From Empedobacter brevis_A (GTDB lineage: Bacteria; Bacteroidota; Bacteroidia; Flavobacteriales; Weeksellaceae), in NCBI RefSeq assembly GCF_965118635.1, contig NZ_CBCPHV010000008.1:1-64000 (forward strand): DNA of 64,000 nucleotides. The letters run 5' to 3'. The notes below the pieces were generated by a model. The model saw nothing but the letters and a program-made list of their open reading frames with translations. It was not told where the DNA came from and ran no database searches. Position 1 is the first letter of the stretch. Each line of letters begins with the position of its first letter. Positions 8,578 through 16,255 of this stretch are shown here, piece after piece. The position numbers were made by a program, and so were the translations under genes.

Positions 8578-10569
8578 CTATTCTTTGGTTAAGAGTTGAA
8601 TTTGATCTCTCAACTCAGCTGCTTTTATGAAATCTAAATTTTTTGCAGCTTTTTCCATCTCTTTCTGCAATTTTTGTACCATTTTTTCTTTATCTTCAGT
8701 CGAGTAATTTTCGTTAATTTCTGCAGCTTGTTGAATTAAATGTTTTTGTTCATATGGATTTTCTTCAAATTCTGCTGCTGCTAAACTTAATTTAGTAATT
8801 TTTTTATTTAAAGCTTGCGGAACTTTGTTGTGTTCTTTGTTGTATTTCATCTGGATTTCACGTCGACGATTGGTTTCATCAATTGTCAATTGCATACTAT
8901 CCGTAATTTTGTCGGCATACATAATTGCTAATCCATTGATATTTCTCGCTGCACGACCAACCGTTTGTGTTAACGAACGATGACTTCTTAAGAAACCTTC
9001 TTTGTCTGCATCTAGAATTGCGACTAAAGAAACTTCCGGTAAATCCAAACCTTCTCTCAAAAGATTAACACCAACTAAAACATCAAATAATCCTGCACGT
9101 AAATCAGCCATAATCTGAACACGTTCCAAAGTATCAACATCAGAATGAATATAGCGACAACGAATTCCAAATTTTGTCAAATATTTTGTTAATTCTTCTG
9201 CCATTCGTTTCGTAAGAGTTGTAACCAAAACACGCTCGTCTAATTCAACACGTTTATTAATTTCTTCCATCAAATCATCGACTTGATTTTGTGTTGGACG
9301 AATTTCTATAATTGGATCTAATAAACCGGTAGGACGAATAACTTGCTCCACAACGATTCCTTCTGATTTTTCTAATTCGTAATTTGCTGGAGTTGCCGAA
9401 ACATAAATAACTTGATTTTGTAAAGCTTCGAATTCTTCGAACTTTAATGGACGGTTATCCATTGCAGCAGGAAGTCGAAAACCATATTCTACCAAGTTCT
9501 CTTTACGAGAGCGATCGCCACCATACATAGCATGAACTTGAGAAACAGTAACGTGCGATTCGTCGATTACCATTAAATAATCTTCTGGAAAATAATCCAA
9601 TAAACAGAACGGACGAGTTCCTGGTTCGCGACCATCCAAATATCTTGAATAATTCTCGATTCCAGAACAATAACCTAATTCTTTAATCATTTCCAAATCA
9701 AATTCTGTACGTTCTTGTAAACGTTTTGCTTCGAGATGTTTTCCGATTTCGTGAAAATATTCAACTTGTTTTCCTAAATCAATTTGAATATCAGCAATTG
9801 CTCCATTCAACGTATCTTTAGAAGTTACAAAAAGATTTGCAGGATATATATTAATTTTGTCTAATCTGTTAGTTGTTTTACCCGTTTCTACATTAAAAAC
9901 AGAAATTTCTTCAATTTCATCTCCAAAGAAATTAATTCTGATTCCATCATCAGCATAAGCAGGAAAAATATCTAATGTATCTCCTTTTATTCTGAAATTT
10001 CCACGTTGAAAAATTCCTTCAGTTCTTGAATATAAAGCTTGAACTAATTTATGAAGAAATGCGGTTCTTGAGATAATTTGTCCCGTTTCTATCTGAATTA
10101 CATTTTTATGAAATTCTGTAGGATTTCCAATACCATATAAACACGAAACAGAAGCTACGACCAAAATATCGCGACGACCAGAAAGTAGGGAAGAAGTTGT
10201 ACTTAAACGTAACTTTTCGATTTCTTCGTTGATTGATAAATCCTTTTCAATATATGTTCCAGAGGAAGGAATATAGGCTTCTGGTTGATAATAATCGTAG
10301 TAAGAAACGAAATACTCGACAGCATTATTCGGAAAAAATTCTTTGAATTCCATGTACAACTGAGCTGCCAATGTTTTGTTATGTGCCAAAACTAATGTTG
10401 GACGCTGTACATCTTGCACAACATTTGCAATTGTAAATGTTTTACCAGAACCGGTAACACCCAAAAGTGTTTGATAGCGTTCATTGTTTAGAATACCATT
10501 TGATAATTCTTCAATAGCTTTTGGTTGATCACCTGTTGGTTTGAATTCAGAATTTAATTGAAACTGCAT
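8578..10569 (-). CDS. uvrB: Excinuclease ABC subunit B
   Basis: UvrB is the damage-verifying helicase-like subunit of nucleotide excision repair; it is loaded by UvrA and recruits UvrC. Visible in order are Walker A 'GVTGSGKT' (about 38-45), the beta-hairpin that inserts between strands ('YYDYYQPEAYIP'), the 'DESH' Walker B box, helicase motifs V and VI near 'LREGLDLPEVSLVAILDADK' and 'QTVGRAARN', and a C-terminal UVR motif (about 630-663). At 663 residues it is full length. A TAAATTTG box at 10574-10581 ends four bases before the ATG, suggesting a leaderless mRNA. A candidate small RNA gene lies just upstream, and the DUF4846 gene follows. Confidence 0.98.
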   Translation of the reverse strand: MQFQLNSEFKPTGDQPKAIEELSNGILNNERYQTLLGVTGSGKTFTIANVVQDVQRPTLVLAHNKTLAAQLYMEFKEFFPNNAVEYFVSYYDYYQPEAYIPSSGTYIEKDLSINEEIEKLRLSTTSSLLSGRRDILVVASVSCLYGIGNPTEFHKNVIQIETGQIISRTAFLHKLVQALYSRTEGIFQRGNFRIKGDTLDIFPAYADDGIRINFFGDEIEEISVFNVETGKTTNRLDKINIYPANLFVTSKDTLNGAIADIQIDLGKQVEYFHEIGKHLEAKRLQERTEFDLEMIKELGYCSGIENYSRYLDGREPGTRPFCLLDYFPEDYLMVIDESHVTVSQVHAMYGGDRSRKENLVEYGFRLPAAMDNRPLKFEEFEALQNQVIYVSATPANYELEKSEGIVVEQVIRPTGLLDPIIEIRPTQNQVDDLMEEINKRVELDERVLVTTLTKRMAEELTKYLTKFGIRCRYIHSDVDTLERVQIMADLRAGLFDVLVGVNLLREGLDLPEVSLVAILDADKEGFLRSHRSLTQTVGRAARNINGLAIMYADKITDSMQLTIDETNRRREIQMKYNKEHNKVPQALNKKITKLSLAAAEFEENPYEQKHLIQQAAEINENYSTEDKEKMVQKLQKEMEKAAKNLDFIKAAELRDQIQLLTKE

Positions 10570-10573
10570 TCTA

Positions 10574-10581
10574 CAAATTTA
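10574..10581 (-). promoter_or_regulatory. uvrB: Candidate uvrB -7 box adjoining the ATG
   Basis: The minus strand reads TAAATTTG with only four bases between it and the uvrB ATG. If it is used, transcription would start at or next to the ATG and the mRNA would be leaderless. No -33 TTG was found. Confidence 0.35.
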
Positions 10582-10639
10582 CAAAATTTTAGATAAAAAT
10601 AGGTTGTGATAAATTGTGATTTACAGAAGAAATTGATGA

Positions 10640-10671
10640 AAAAATAAAAAGGCGACTTTAAGTCACCTTTT
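10640..10671 (-). terminator. Terminator of the candidate small RNA
   Basis: On the minus strand a GC-containing stem of about 11 bp (10648-10658 with 10661-10671 region) is followed by TTTTTATTTTTT. An outer inverted repeat (10633-10640 with 10670-10677) can extend the stem. Confidence 0.75.
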
Positions 10672-10755
10672 CATCAAAACCACAAAAAAATGAGAAAACT
10701 GTTTACTAAGTAAACAAACTTCCTTCCATTATTACAAGCTATTGCCCGCTATAAC
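10640..10755 (-). ncRNA. Candidate small RNA upstream of uvrB
   Basis: The 338-base gap between mazG and uvrB contains a complete transcription unit without an ORF. It has a -33 TTG (10790-10792), 21 bases, and a TATATTTG -7 box (10761-10768), then about 115 nt ending in a strong minus-strand hairpin and T-run. Inside is a perfect 6-bp hairpin (10701-10706 with 10710-10715). On the minus strand the terminator stem is fully paired through G-U pairs, whereas on the plus strand these become mismatches, so the orientation is clear. I do not recognise it as 6S, SRP, tmRNA or RNase P RNA. The rest of the gap (10793-10907) shows only weak inverted repeats. Confidence 0.5.
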
Positions 10756-10760
10756 CACTA

Positions 10761-10792
10761 CAAATATAGGTCGGTTTTCTGTGCATGCACAA
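10761..10792 (-). promoter_or_regulatory. Two-part promoter of the candidate small RNA
   Basis: On the minus strand: TTG at 10792-10790, a 21-base spacer, then TATATTTG at 10768-10761. This is the full Bacteroidota sigma-A pattern, with the same spacing as the trpS promoter in this window. Confidence 0.65.
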
Positions 10793-10907
10793 TAATTTGT
10801 AATACTTTGTTTTATTGGTGTCGATAAAATATATTTATAATAGTGTGAAACGGTATGAATACAACGTTTTCGTAGATTTTAATAAATTTTATAGTGTCTT
10901 TTTTACA

Positions 10908-11672
10908 CTAAATTATTTTCGCTAAATTCCACAGTTTATCTAATTCAGAAATGGATAATTCAGTTAAATCTTGACCATTTTCTTTAGCGATTTCTTCTAA
11001 TTTTTGAAATCGATGAATAAATTTTTTGTTAGAACGCTCTAAAGCATCTTCAGAATTAATTCCATTAAATCGTCCATAATTAATCAAAGAAAATAGAATA
11101 TCACCAAATTCCATTTCTTTATCAATAGGATTTTGTTCTTCTTTGAATTCTTTAATTTCTTCTATAATTTTATCAAAAACTTGATTAGAATTTTCAAATT
11201 TAAATCCAACACCTTTTACTTTATCTTGAATTCGGTATGCTTTTACCATTGCTGGTAGAGAAGTAGGAACGCCAGAAAGAATCGATTTGTTGCCTTCTTT
11301 TAGTTTGATTTGTTCCCAGTTTTGAAGTACTTTTTCTTCAGTATTTGCTTCTACATCTCCATAAATATGCGGATGACGATGAATTAATTTTTCACAAATA
11401 CCATTTAAAACATCAGCAACGTCGAAATTATTTTGCTCTGATGCTATTTTAGAATAAAAAACTAGGTGAAGAAAAACATCACCTAGTTCTTTTTTTATTT
11501 CATCTGAATCTTTTTCGATGATTGCATCCGATAATTCATAAATTTCTTCGATAGATAACGTACGTAACGTTTCCATTGTTTGTTTACGATCCCACGGACA
11601 TTTTTCACGTAATTCATCCATTATGTCTAACAATCTCTCGAAAGCCTTTAATTGATTTTTACGTGTATTCAT
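10908..11672 (-). CDS. mazG: Nucleoside triphosphate pyrophosphohydrolase MazG
   Basis: MazG hydrolyses NTPs and dNTPs to the monophosphate and pyrophosphate, cleaning the nucleotide pool. The 254-residue length and two MazG repeats are typical: an N-terminal one with 'CPWDRKQTMETLRTLSIEE' and 'ELGDVFLHLVFYSKIA', and a C-terminal one with 'EFGDILFSLINYGRF'. The EExxE-type metal ligands ('EEIYEL', 'KELGD') are present. It follows the DUF5606 gene by seven bases and is the last gene of the ruvX-def-DUF5606-mazG run. A weak 6-bp hairpin overlaps the stop codon. Confidence 0.95.
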   Translation of the reverse strand: MNTRKNQLKAFERLLDIMDELREKCPWDRKQTMETLRTLSIEEIYELSDAIIEKDSDEIKKELGDVFLHLVFYSKIASEQNNFDVADVLNGICEKLIHRHPHIYGDVEANTEEKVLQNWEQIKLKEGNKSILSGVPTSLPAMVKAYRIQDKVKGVGFKFENSNQVFDKIIEEIKEFKEEQNPIDKEMEFGDILFSLINYGRFNGINSEDALERSNKKFIHRFQKLEEIAKENGQDLTELSISELDKLWNLAKII

Positions 11673-11679
11673 CTCTTAA

Positions 11680-12276
11680 TTATTCAGCGTCTTTATCTTT
11701 TTTTGCTGTTGTTTTTTTAGCAGCAGTTTTTTTAGCTGGTTTTTCTTCAGCATCTTTTTTGTCAGTAGCCTTTTTTACAGTAGCTTTCTTTTTTGGTTTT
11801 TCTTCTACAGCAACTTCTTCTTTAGCTTCTACTTCAGCAACAGGAGCTTCTTGTGCTTGTTGAGCAGCCATTGCAGCTTCTACAGCAGCTAAATCAATGT
11901 TTAATAATCCATTTTTGTGTAAGATATTATACCATTGGAATAATTTTTTCAAATCCGAATCATAAACTCTTGAATCGTCATATTCTGGTAAAACCTCTTC
12001 CATATATTTACGCAATTCTGCTCCAGAATTTTTGTGGTCGATTGTTTCACCTCCGTTTTCTTTTTTGTAAATTCTAAAGAAAACTTCTGCTAAAGGGTAT
12101 TCTTGTGAAACACCGTAAATCGCAACGTTGTCTAATAAACTAACATTATAGTTAGATGCGATTGAGATTTTTTTACCTTTTTCTAAATCTTCAACAACGA
12201 AACCACCTCTTGTTTGAGAAATTAAACGGTATAATCCTGGTTTTCCTGAAATTGCGATAACTCTTGATAAATCCAT
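11680..12276 (-). CDS. DUF5606 protein with lysine/alanine-rich tail
   Basis: The N-terminal 125 residues or so match the DUF5606 family of Bacteroidota: 'DLSRVIAISGKPGLYRLISQ', then a beta-rich domain and 'YDDSRVYDSDLKKLFQWYN'. The C-terminal 65 residues are low-complexity Ala, Glu and Lys, ending in alternating KKTAAKK-type blocks like histone H1 or AlgP-type tails. Such tails usually bind nucleic acid or polyanions; that is an inference here. The core domain's function is unknown. It sits 20 bases after def and seven bases before mazG on the same strand, so it is part of that operon. No signal peptide is present. Confidence 0.85.
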   Translation of the reverse strand: MDLSRVIAISGKPGLYRLISQTRGGFVVEDLEKGKKISIASNYNVSLLDNVAIYGVSQEYPLAEVFFRIYKKENGGETIDHKNSGAELRKYMEEVLPEYDDSRVYDSDLKKLFQWYNILHKNGLLNIDLAAVEAAMAAQQAQEAPVAEVEAKEEVAVEEKPKKKATVKKATDKKDAEEKPAKKTAAKKTTAKKDKDAE

Positions 12277-12296
12277 ATTCTATTATGTTTAAGGGT

Positions 12297-12872
12297 CTAT
12301 GAAGGGAATTTCATTTTGTAACTCGTGTTTACTTTCCCTTTTGTTATATTTTTTAATTTATTACTTATTAGTTTCTTTTTAAAGCTCGAAATATAGTCAA
12401 TAAAAAGTTTTCCTTCCAAATGATCGTATTCGTGTTGAATAACTCGAGCGCGAATATCCGAAAAAGTTTCGGTATGTTTTACCCAATTTTCATCAAAATA
12501 TTCTAATGTTACAGATTCTGGGCGAGTAACCTCTTCGTGAATGTGAGGAATACTCAAACATCCTTCTGCAAAAGCCCATTCGTCACCTTCAGAACTGTTG
12601 ATTTTTTTAGGATTGATGAAAACACGTTTAAAGTCTTTCAACTTATCTTTTACATCTTCATAATCTTCATCTTCTTCGAAAGGCGAACAATCAACAACAA
12701 ATAAACGTATATCTTTTCCGATCTGTGGCGCAGCGATACCAACTCCGTTTGAGTCATACATTGTATCGAACATATTTTCGATCAGTTCTTGTAAATTTTT
12801 ATAATCTTGATCTATTTCGTGTGAAACTTTACGCAAGATAGGATCTCCGTAAGCTACAACTGGTAATACCAT
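12297..12872 (-). CDS. def: Peptide deformylase
   Basis: Def removes the formyl group from the N-terminal methionine of new proteins. All three signature motifs are intact: 'GVGIAAPQIG', 'EGCLSIP' (metal cysteine) and 'QHEYDHLEG' (two metal histidines and the catalytic Glu). At 191 residues it is of normal length. A TATCTTTG -7 box lies upstream at 12902-12909. It is preceded by ruvX by 44 bases and followed by the DUF5606 gene and mazG on the same strand. Confidence 0.97.
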   Translation of the reverse strand: MVLPVVAYGDPILRKVSHEIDQDYKNLQELIENMFDTMYDSNGVGIAAPQIGKDIRLFVVDCSPFEEDEDYEDVKDKLKDFKRVFINPKKINSSEGDEWAFAEGCLSIPHIHEEVTRPESVTLEYFDENWVKHTETFSDIRARVIQHEYDHLEGKLFIDYISSFKKKLISNKLKNITKGKVNTSYKMKFPS

Positions 12873-12901
12873 TTTTTGATCTTTTTTTATTAATTTAACG
12901 G

Positions 12902-12909
12902 CAAAGATA
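12902..12909 (-). promoter_or_regulatory. def: Candidate -7 box for def
   Basis: The minus strand reads TATCTTTG, 29 bases before the def ATG, inside the short ruvX-def gap. It suggests def and its downstream genes can be transcribed apart from ruvX. Confidence 0.45.
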
Positions 12910-12916
12910 CAATTTG

Positions 12917-13330
12917 TTATAGTTTATGTGATAAAAATGATTGTAAAATTATTACAGCACTTACTTTATCTACCATTCCTTTTTCTTGGCGCTTTTTCTT
13001 TTTCATGCCTCCTTCAAACATTGCTCGAGATGCCATTTTTGAGGTAAACATCTCATTTTCACGATGAATTTTAATTAAGGGAAACTGTTCAGAAAACTTT
13101 TTTAAAAAAGGTTGAATTTGATTTTCAATCTCATTTAATTCTCCCGAAAAACGAACAGATAATCCTACAACAAGATCAGAAACGTTTTCTTTTTCTATAT
13201 ATTGTTTCAAGAAATCCATCAATTTTGAAGTTTCTATTGTATCCAAAGGTGAAGCGATGATTTGCAATTCATCGGTTACAGCTATACCTGTTCTTTTTCC
13301 TCCGTAATCTAATGCTAATATTCGTGACAT
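12917..13330 (-). CDS. ruvX: Putative pre-16S rRNA nuclease / Holliday junction resolvase-like RuvX (YqgF)
   Basis: The 137-residue protein has the RNase H-like fold signature of YqgF/RuvX: 'ILALDYGGKRTGIAVTD' at the N-terminus with the first catalytic Asp, 'DLVVGLSV' in the middle, and 'DKVSAVIILQSFL' at the end carrying another acidic residue. E. coli YqgF acts in 16S rRNA 5' end maturation; the resolvase name is historical and holds for some bacteria. It heads the minus-strand run into def, DUF5606 and mazG. A TAAATTTG box (13335-13342) lies four bases before the ATG, suggesting a leaderless message. Confidence 0.93.
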   Translation of the reverse strand: MSRILALDYGGKRTGIAVTDELQIIASPLDTIETSKLMDFLKQYIEKENVSDLVVGLSVRFSGELNEIENQIQPFLKKFSEQFPLIKIHRENEMFTSKMASRAMFEGGMKKKKRQEKGMVDKVSAVIILQSFLSHKL

Positions 13331-13334
13331 TTGG

Positions 13335-13342
13335 CAAATTTA
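13335..13342 (-). promoter_or_regulatory. ruvX: Candidate ruvX -7 box adjoining the ATG
   Basis: TAAATTTG on the minus strand, four bases from the ATG, the same box and spacing as at uvrB. It would give a leaderless transcript. Confidence 0.35.
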
Positions 13343-13395
13343 AAAAAACGATTCAATAATAAATAATCTCTATGGAAAGGCTTCATATTAATTTT

Positions 13396-13403
13396 TATAT
13401 TTG
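13396..13403 (+). promoter_or_regulatory. dapD: Candidate -7 box for dapD
   Basis: TATATTTG, a strong match to the -7 consensus, 19 bases before the dapD ATG. No TTG is found at the -33 distance. Confidence 0.45.
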
Positions 13404-13422
13404 TGACTATTATTAATAATAA

Positions 13423-14238
13423 ATGGAGAATTTAAAACAAATCATAGAAAAAGCTTGGGACAATAGAGAATTGTTACAAGAAGATGCAACACAAACAGCA
13501 ATTCGTGAAGTAATTGAATTGATCGATAACGGGCAATTACGTTGTGCAGAACCAGTAGGTGATGATTGGCAAGTGAATGAATGGGTGAAAAAAGCAGTTG
13601 TAATGTATTTCCCAATTCAGAAAATGGAAACTTTAGAAGCTGGAATTTTCGAATACCATGATAAAATGGAATTGAAACGTAACTATGCAGAAAAAGGGAT
13701 TCGTGTTGTACCAAATGCAGTTGCTCGTTATGGTGCTTATATTTCTTCTGGAGTTATTTTAATGCCTTCTTATGTAAATATTGGTGCGTATGTAGACGAA
13801 GGAACAATGGTGGATACTTGGGCAACAGTAGGTTCTTGTGCACAAATCGGTAAAAATGTTCACTTGTCTGGTGGTGTTGGTATTGGTGGAGTTTTAGAAC
13901 CATTGCAAGCTGCTCCAGTAATTATAGAAGATAACGCGTTTATTGGTTCTCGTTGTATAGTTGTAGAAGGAGTTCGTGTAGGAAAAGAAGCTGTTTTAGG
14001 CGCAAATGTTGTATTAACTGCATCAACTAAAATTATTGACGTAACTGGTAATGATCCAGTCGAGATTAAAGGTTATGTTCCTGCTCGTTCAGTAGTTATT
14101 CCAGGTTCTTACACGAAAAAATTCCCTGCAGGTGATTATCAAGTTCCTTGTGCACTAATTATCGGGAAACGTAAAGAATCTACAGATAAAAAAACATCTT
14201 TAAATGATGCATTACGTGAACATAATGTAGCAGTTTAA
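13423..14238 (+). CDS. dapD: 2,3,4,5-tetrahydropyridine-2,6-dicarboxylate N-succinyltransferase
   Basis: DapD adds a succinyl group from succinyl-CoA to tetrahydrodipicolinate in the succinylase branch of lysine and meso-diaminopimelate synthesis. The 271-residue protein has an N-terminal helical domain (about 1-90) and a left-handed beta-helix of hexapeptide repeats (about 95-230). Conserved pieces include 'GAYVDEGTMVDTWATVGSCA' and 'GGVGIGGVLEPLQAAPVIIE'. It is divergent from ruvX and closed by its own terminator, so it is probably monocistronic. Confidence 0.97.
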   Translation: MENLKQIIEKAWDNRELLQEDATQTAIREVIELIDNGQLRCAEPVGDDWQVNEWVKKAVVMYFPIQKMETLEAGIFEYHDKMELKRNYAEKGIRVVPNAVARYGAYISSGVILMPSYVNIGAYVDEGTMVDTWATVGSCAQIGKNVHLSGGVGIGGVLEPLQAAPVIIEDNAFIGSRCIVVEGVRVGKEAVLGANVVLTASTKIIDVTGNDPVEIKGYVPARSVVIPGSYTKKFPAGDYQVPCALIIGKRKESTDKKTSLNDALREHNVAV

Positions 14239-14265
14239 TTTAAAACAATAACGTATAGTATTTAG

Positions 14266-14300
14266 AACGATTTCTTTTAAGCAAAGAAATCGTTTTTTTT
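14266..14300 (+). terminator. dapD terminator
   Basis: A perfect 12-bp stem (14266-14277 with 14283-14294), 5-base loop and T-run. Confidence 0.9.
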
Positions 14301-14360
14301 AATGTTATATTTTGGTTAAATTTTCATATTATTCGACTTTTGCCAATTATTTGGCGAATC

Positions 14361-16211
14361 ATGAATAAATCAAAAAACACAATTACATTATTTATCCAAC
14401 GTTTTATTTTAGTTTTGGCAATTTATCAGCTTGTTAGAGTTGGATTTTACTTTTACAATCAGTCTTTTTTTCCTGAAATAAATTCAAAAGTTTTTGTTGG
14501 AGGATTTTTGTTTGATCTTTCTATTTTAGGTTATATCAATATTCTTTTTGCAATTTTACATTTATTTCCAGGAAAAATTCAACAAAATAAAACGTATCAA
14601 AATTTCTTATTTTACAGCTTTTTTATTGTAAACGGAATTTTTATTTGCTTGAATTTTATCGATTTTGAATATTTTCGTTTTGTAGGTAGAAGAAGTTCAT
14701 TTTCAATGATTACTGCAGAAGGAATGTCAAACGAAATAGGAGGATTAATCGTTTCATATTTTGTTGATTATTGGAAGATTCCTGTTCTTGTTGCTGTAAC
14801 TTTTACTTTATTTTGGTTTGCTTTAAAGAAAATAAAATACAAAGAAATTAAAACATCTTCTAATTTGCTTTCTTCTTTAAGTTTATTATTCATGGTGATT
14901 TTACTTTTTACATCTGGAAGAGGAATTGATAGAAAACCTTTGAGTATTGTAGATGCTTCTGAATATGGACCAATCGGTACTTCTGCATTGGTTTTAAACA
15001 CACCATTTACTGTTTTAAAAACCTTGAGTAAAAAAGAGAATTTAAAAGAAGTAAATTATTTTAGTGAAGAGGAAGCAAATGCTATTTTTAATCCTATTCA
15101 ATCTTTTTCGTACGAAAAATCAAATAAAAAGAATGTCGTTTTATTGATTTTAGAAAGTTTCGGAAGAGAAAATATTCAACGAGGACAAACTCCATTTTTG
15201 GATTCATTGATTCAAAAAAGTTATTTTTTCGAAAATGGATTTGCAAACGGGAAATTGTCGATAGATGCAGTTCCTTCAACTATTTCTAGCATTCCGAGTT
15301 TAATGAATAAAAGTTTTATTTCGTCTAATTATGCTTTGAATGATGTTTATGGATTACCAAAAATATTGAAAGACAATGGATATGATACTTCTTTTTTTCA
15401 TGGAGCTTTCAACGGAAGTCAAAATTTTGATCAATATGCAAATATTGCTGGATTTGATCGCTATTATGGAAAAAATGAATACAAAGGACCTGAATCATTT
15501 GATGGAAAATGGGGCGTTTTTGATGAAGACTTTTTACAATTTTTCGCAAAAGAATTAACGACATTTAAACAGCCTTTTTTTACAACTTTATTCACTATTT
15601 CATCGCATGCACCTTTCACAATTCCTGAAAAATATAAAGGTAAATTTCCTAAAGGAACAACCGAAATTCATGAATCGATTGCGTATACTGATTATGCATT
15701 AAAGAATTTTTTTGAATCTGCAGAAAAAATGCCTTGGTTCAATAATACTATTTTTGTTATCACTTCAGATCATACTTCATCTACAGGCGAAGAACTAAAA
15801 TATAAAAACAATGTTGGGAAATTTAGAATTCCTATTATGTTTTATGTTCCAAACGATCCTTCTATGGTGAAAATAGATAAAAAGAATTTTGAACAAATTG
15901 ATATTTTGCCAAGTTTAGTCGATTATCTGCAATTAAATACAAAACTAATTTCGTACGGGAAATCTTATAAATCTAAGAAAGATTTTGTTGTGAATTATTT
16001 AGATAATGTTTATAATTTAGAAATGGGAGATTTTTATTTGGCTTTTGATGGAACAAAATCATTAGGACTTTATAATTGGAAAAAAGATCCACTTTTGAAA
16101 GAGAATTTAATTAAAAAGGATCTAGAAACAAAAGAAAAAATGGAGCGTTTTATAAAAGCGTATATTCAGTCTTTTAATCATAGAGTTTCAAAAAATCAAC
16201 TGACTATTTAA
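14361..16211 (+). CDS. LTA synthase-family sulfatase-fold transferase
   Basis: This is a membrane enzyme of the LtaS/OpgB-like alkaline phosphatase superfamily. About five transmembrane helices fill residues 1-195, followed by an extracytoplasmic sulfatase-fold domain. Visible metal and catalytic blocks are 'LLILESFGRENI', 'ANGKLSIDAVPS' (likely nucleophile Ser), 'ISSHAPF' and 'VITSDHTS'. Gram-positive relatives polymerise glycerol phosphate; in a diderm a phosphoglycerol or phosphoethanolamine transferase acting on LPS or glycans is more likely, and the flanking LPS glycosyltransferase supports that inference. The frame opens at a TTG at 14340, but the ATG at 14361 is preferred. The substrate is unknown. 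Confidence 0.88.
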   Translation: MNKSKNTITLFIQRFILVLAIYQLVRVGFYFYNQSFFPEINSKVFVGGFLFDLSILGYINILFAILHLFPGKIQQNKTYQNFLFYSFFIVNGIFICLNFIDFEYFRFVGRRSSFSMITAEGMSNEIGGLIVSYFVDYWKIPVLVAVTFTLFWFALKKIKYKEIKTSSNLLSSLSLLFMVILLFTSGRGIDRKPLSIVDASEYGPIGTSALVLNTPFTVLKTLSKKENLKEVNYFSEEEANAIFNPIQSFSYEKSNKKNVVLLILESFGRENIQRGQTPFLDSLIQKSYFFENGFANGKLSIDAVPSTISSIPSLMNKSFISSNYALNDVYGLPKILKDNGYDTSFFHGAFNGSQNFDQYANIAGFDRYYGKNEYKGPESFDGKWGVFDEDFLQFFAKELTTFKQPFFTTLFTISSHAPFTIPEKYKGKFPKGTTEIHESIAYTDYALKNFFESAEKMPWFNNTIFVITSDHTSSTGEELKYKNNVGKFRIPIMFYVPNDPSMVKIDKKNFEQIDILPSLVDYLQLNTKLISYGKSYKSKKDFVVNYLDNVYNLEMGDFYLAFDGTKSLGLYNWKKDPLLKENLIKKDLETKEKMERFIKAYIQSFNHRVSKNQLTI

Positions 16212-16230
16212 TAAAGAATATATATTTCCT

Positions 16231-16238
16231 TAGATTTG
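16231..16238 (+). promoter_or_regulatory. Candidate -7 box for the fused glycosyltransferase
   Basis: TAGATTTG, 17 bases before the ATG at 16256, in the 44-base gap after the LTA synthase-like gene. No -33 element is seen. Confidence 0.4.
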
Positions 16239-16255
16239 CGAGACAACACAATCAT

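Noticed and set aside
10655..10757. 5S rRNA or SRP RNA
   Set aside because: The first 12 or so bases of the candidate RNA resemble a 5S start and a GGAAGGAAG word resembles the SRP loop, but the rest lacks 5S conserved blocks and the SRP stem partners.
10892..10910. mazG terminator
   Set aside because: The 6-bp stem overlaps the mazG stop codon but is followed by no T-run on the minus strand, so its effect would be weak.
11576..11863. Plus-strand ORF over the DUF5606 tail and mazG
   Set aside because: It is a shadow of the Ala/Lys-rich antisense codons and has low-complexity Ala/Phe content. No promoter or start signal is visible.
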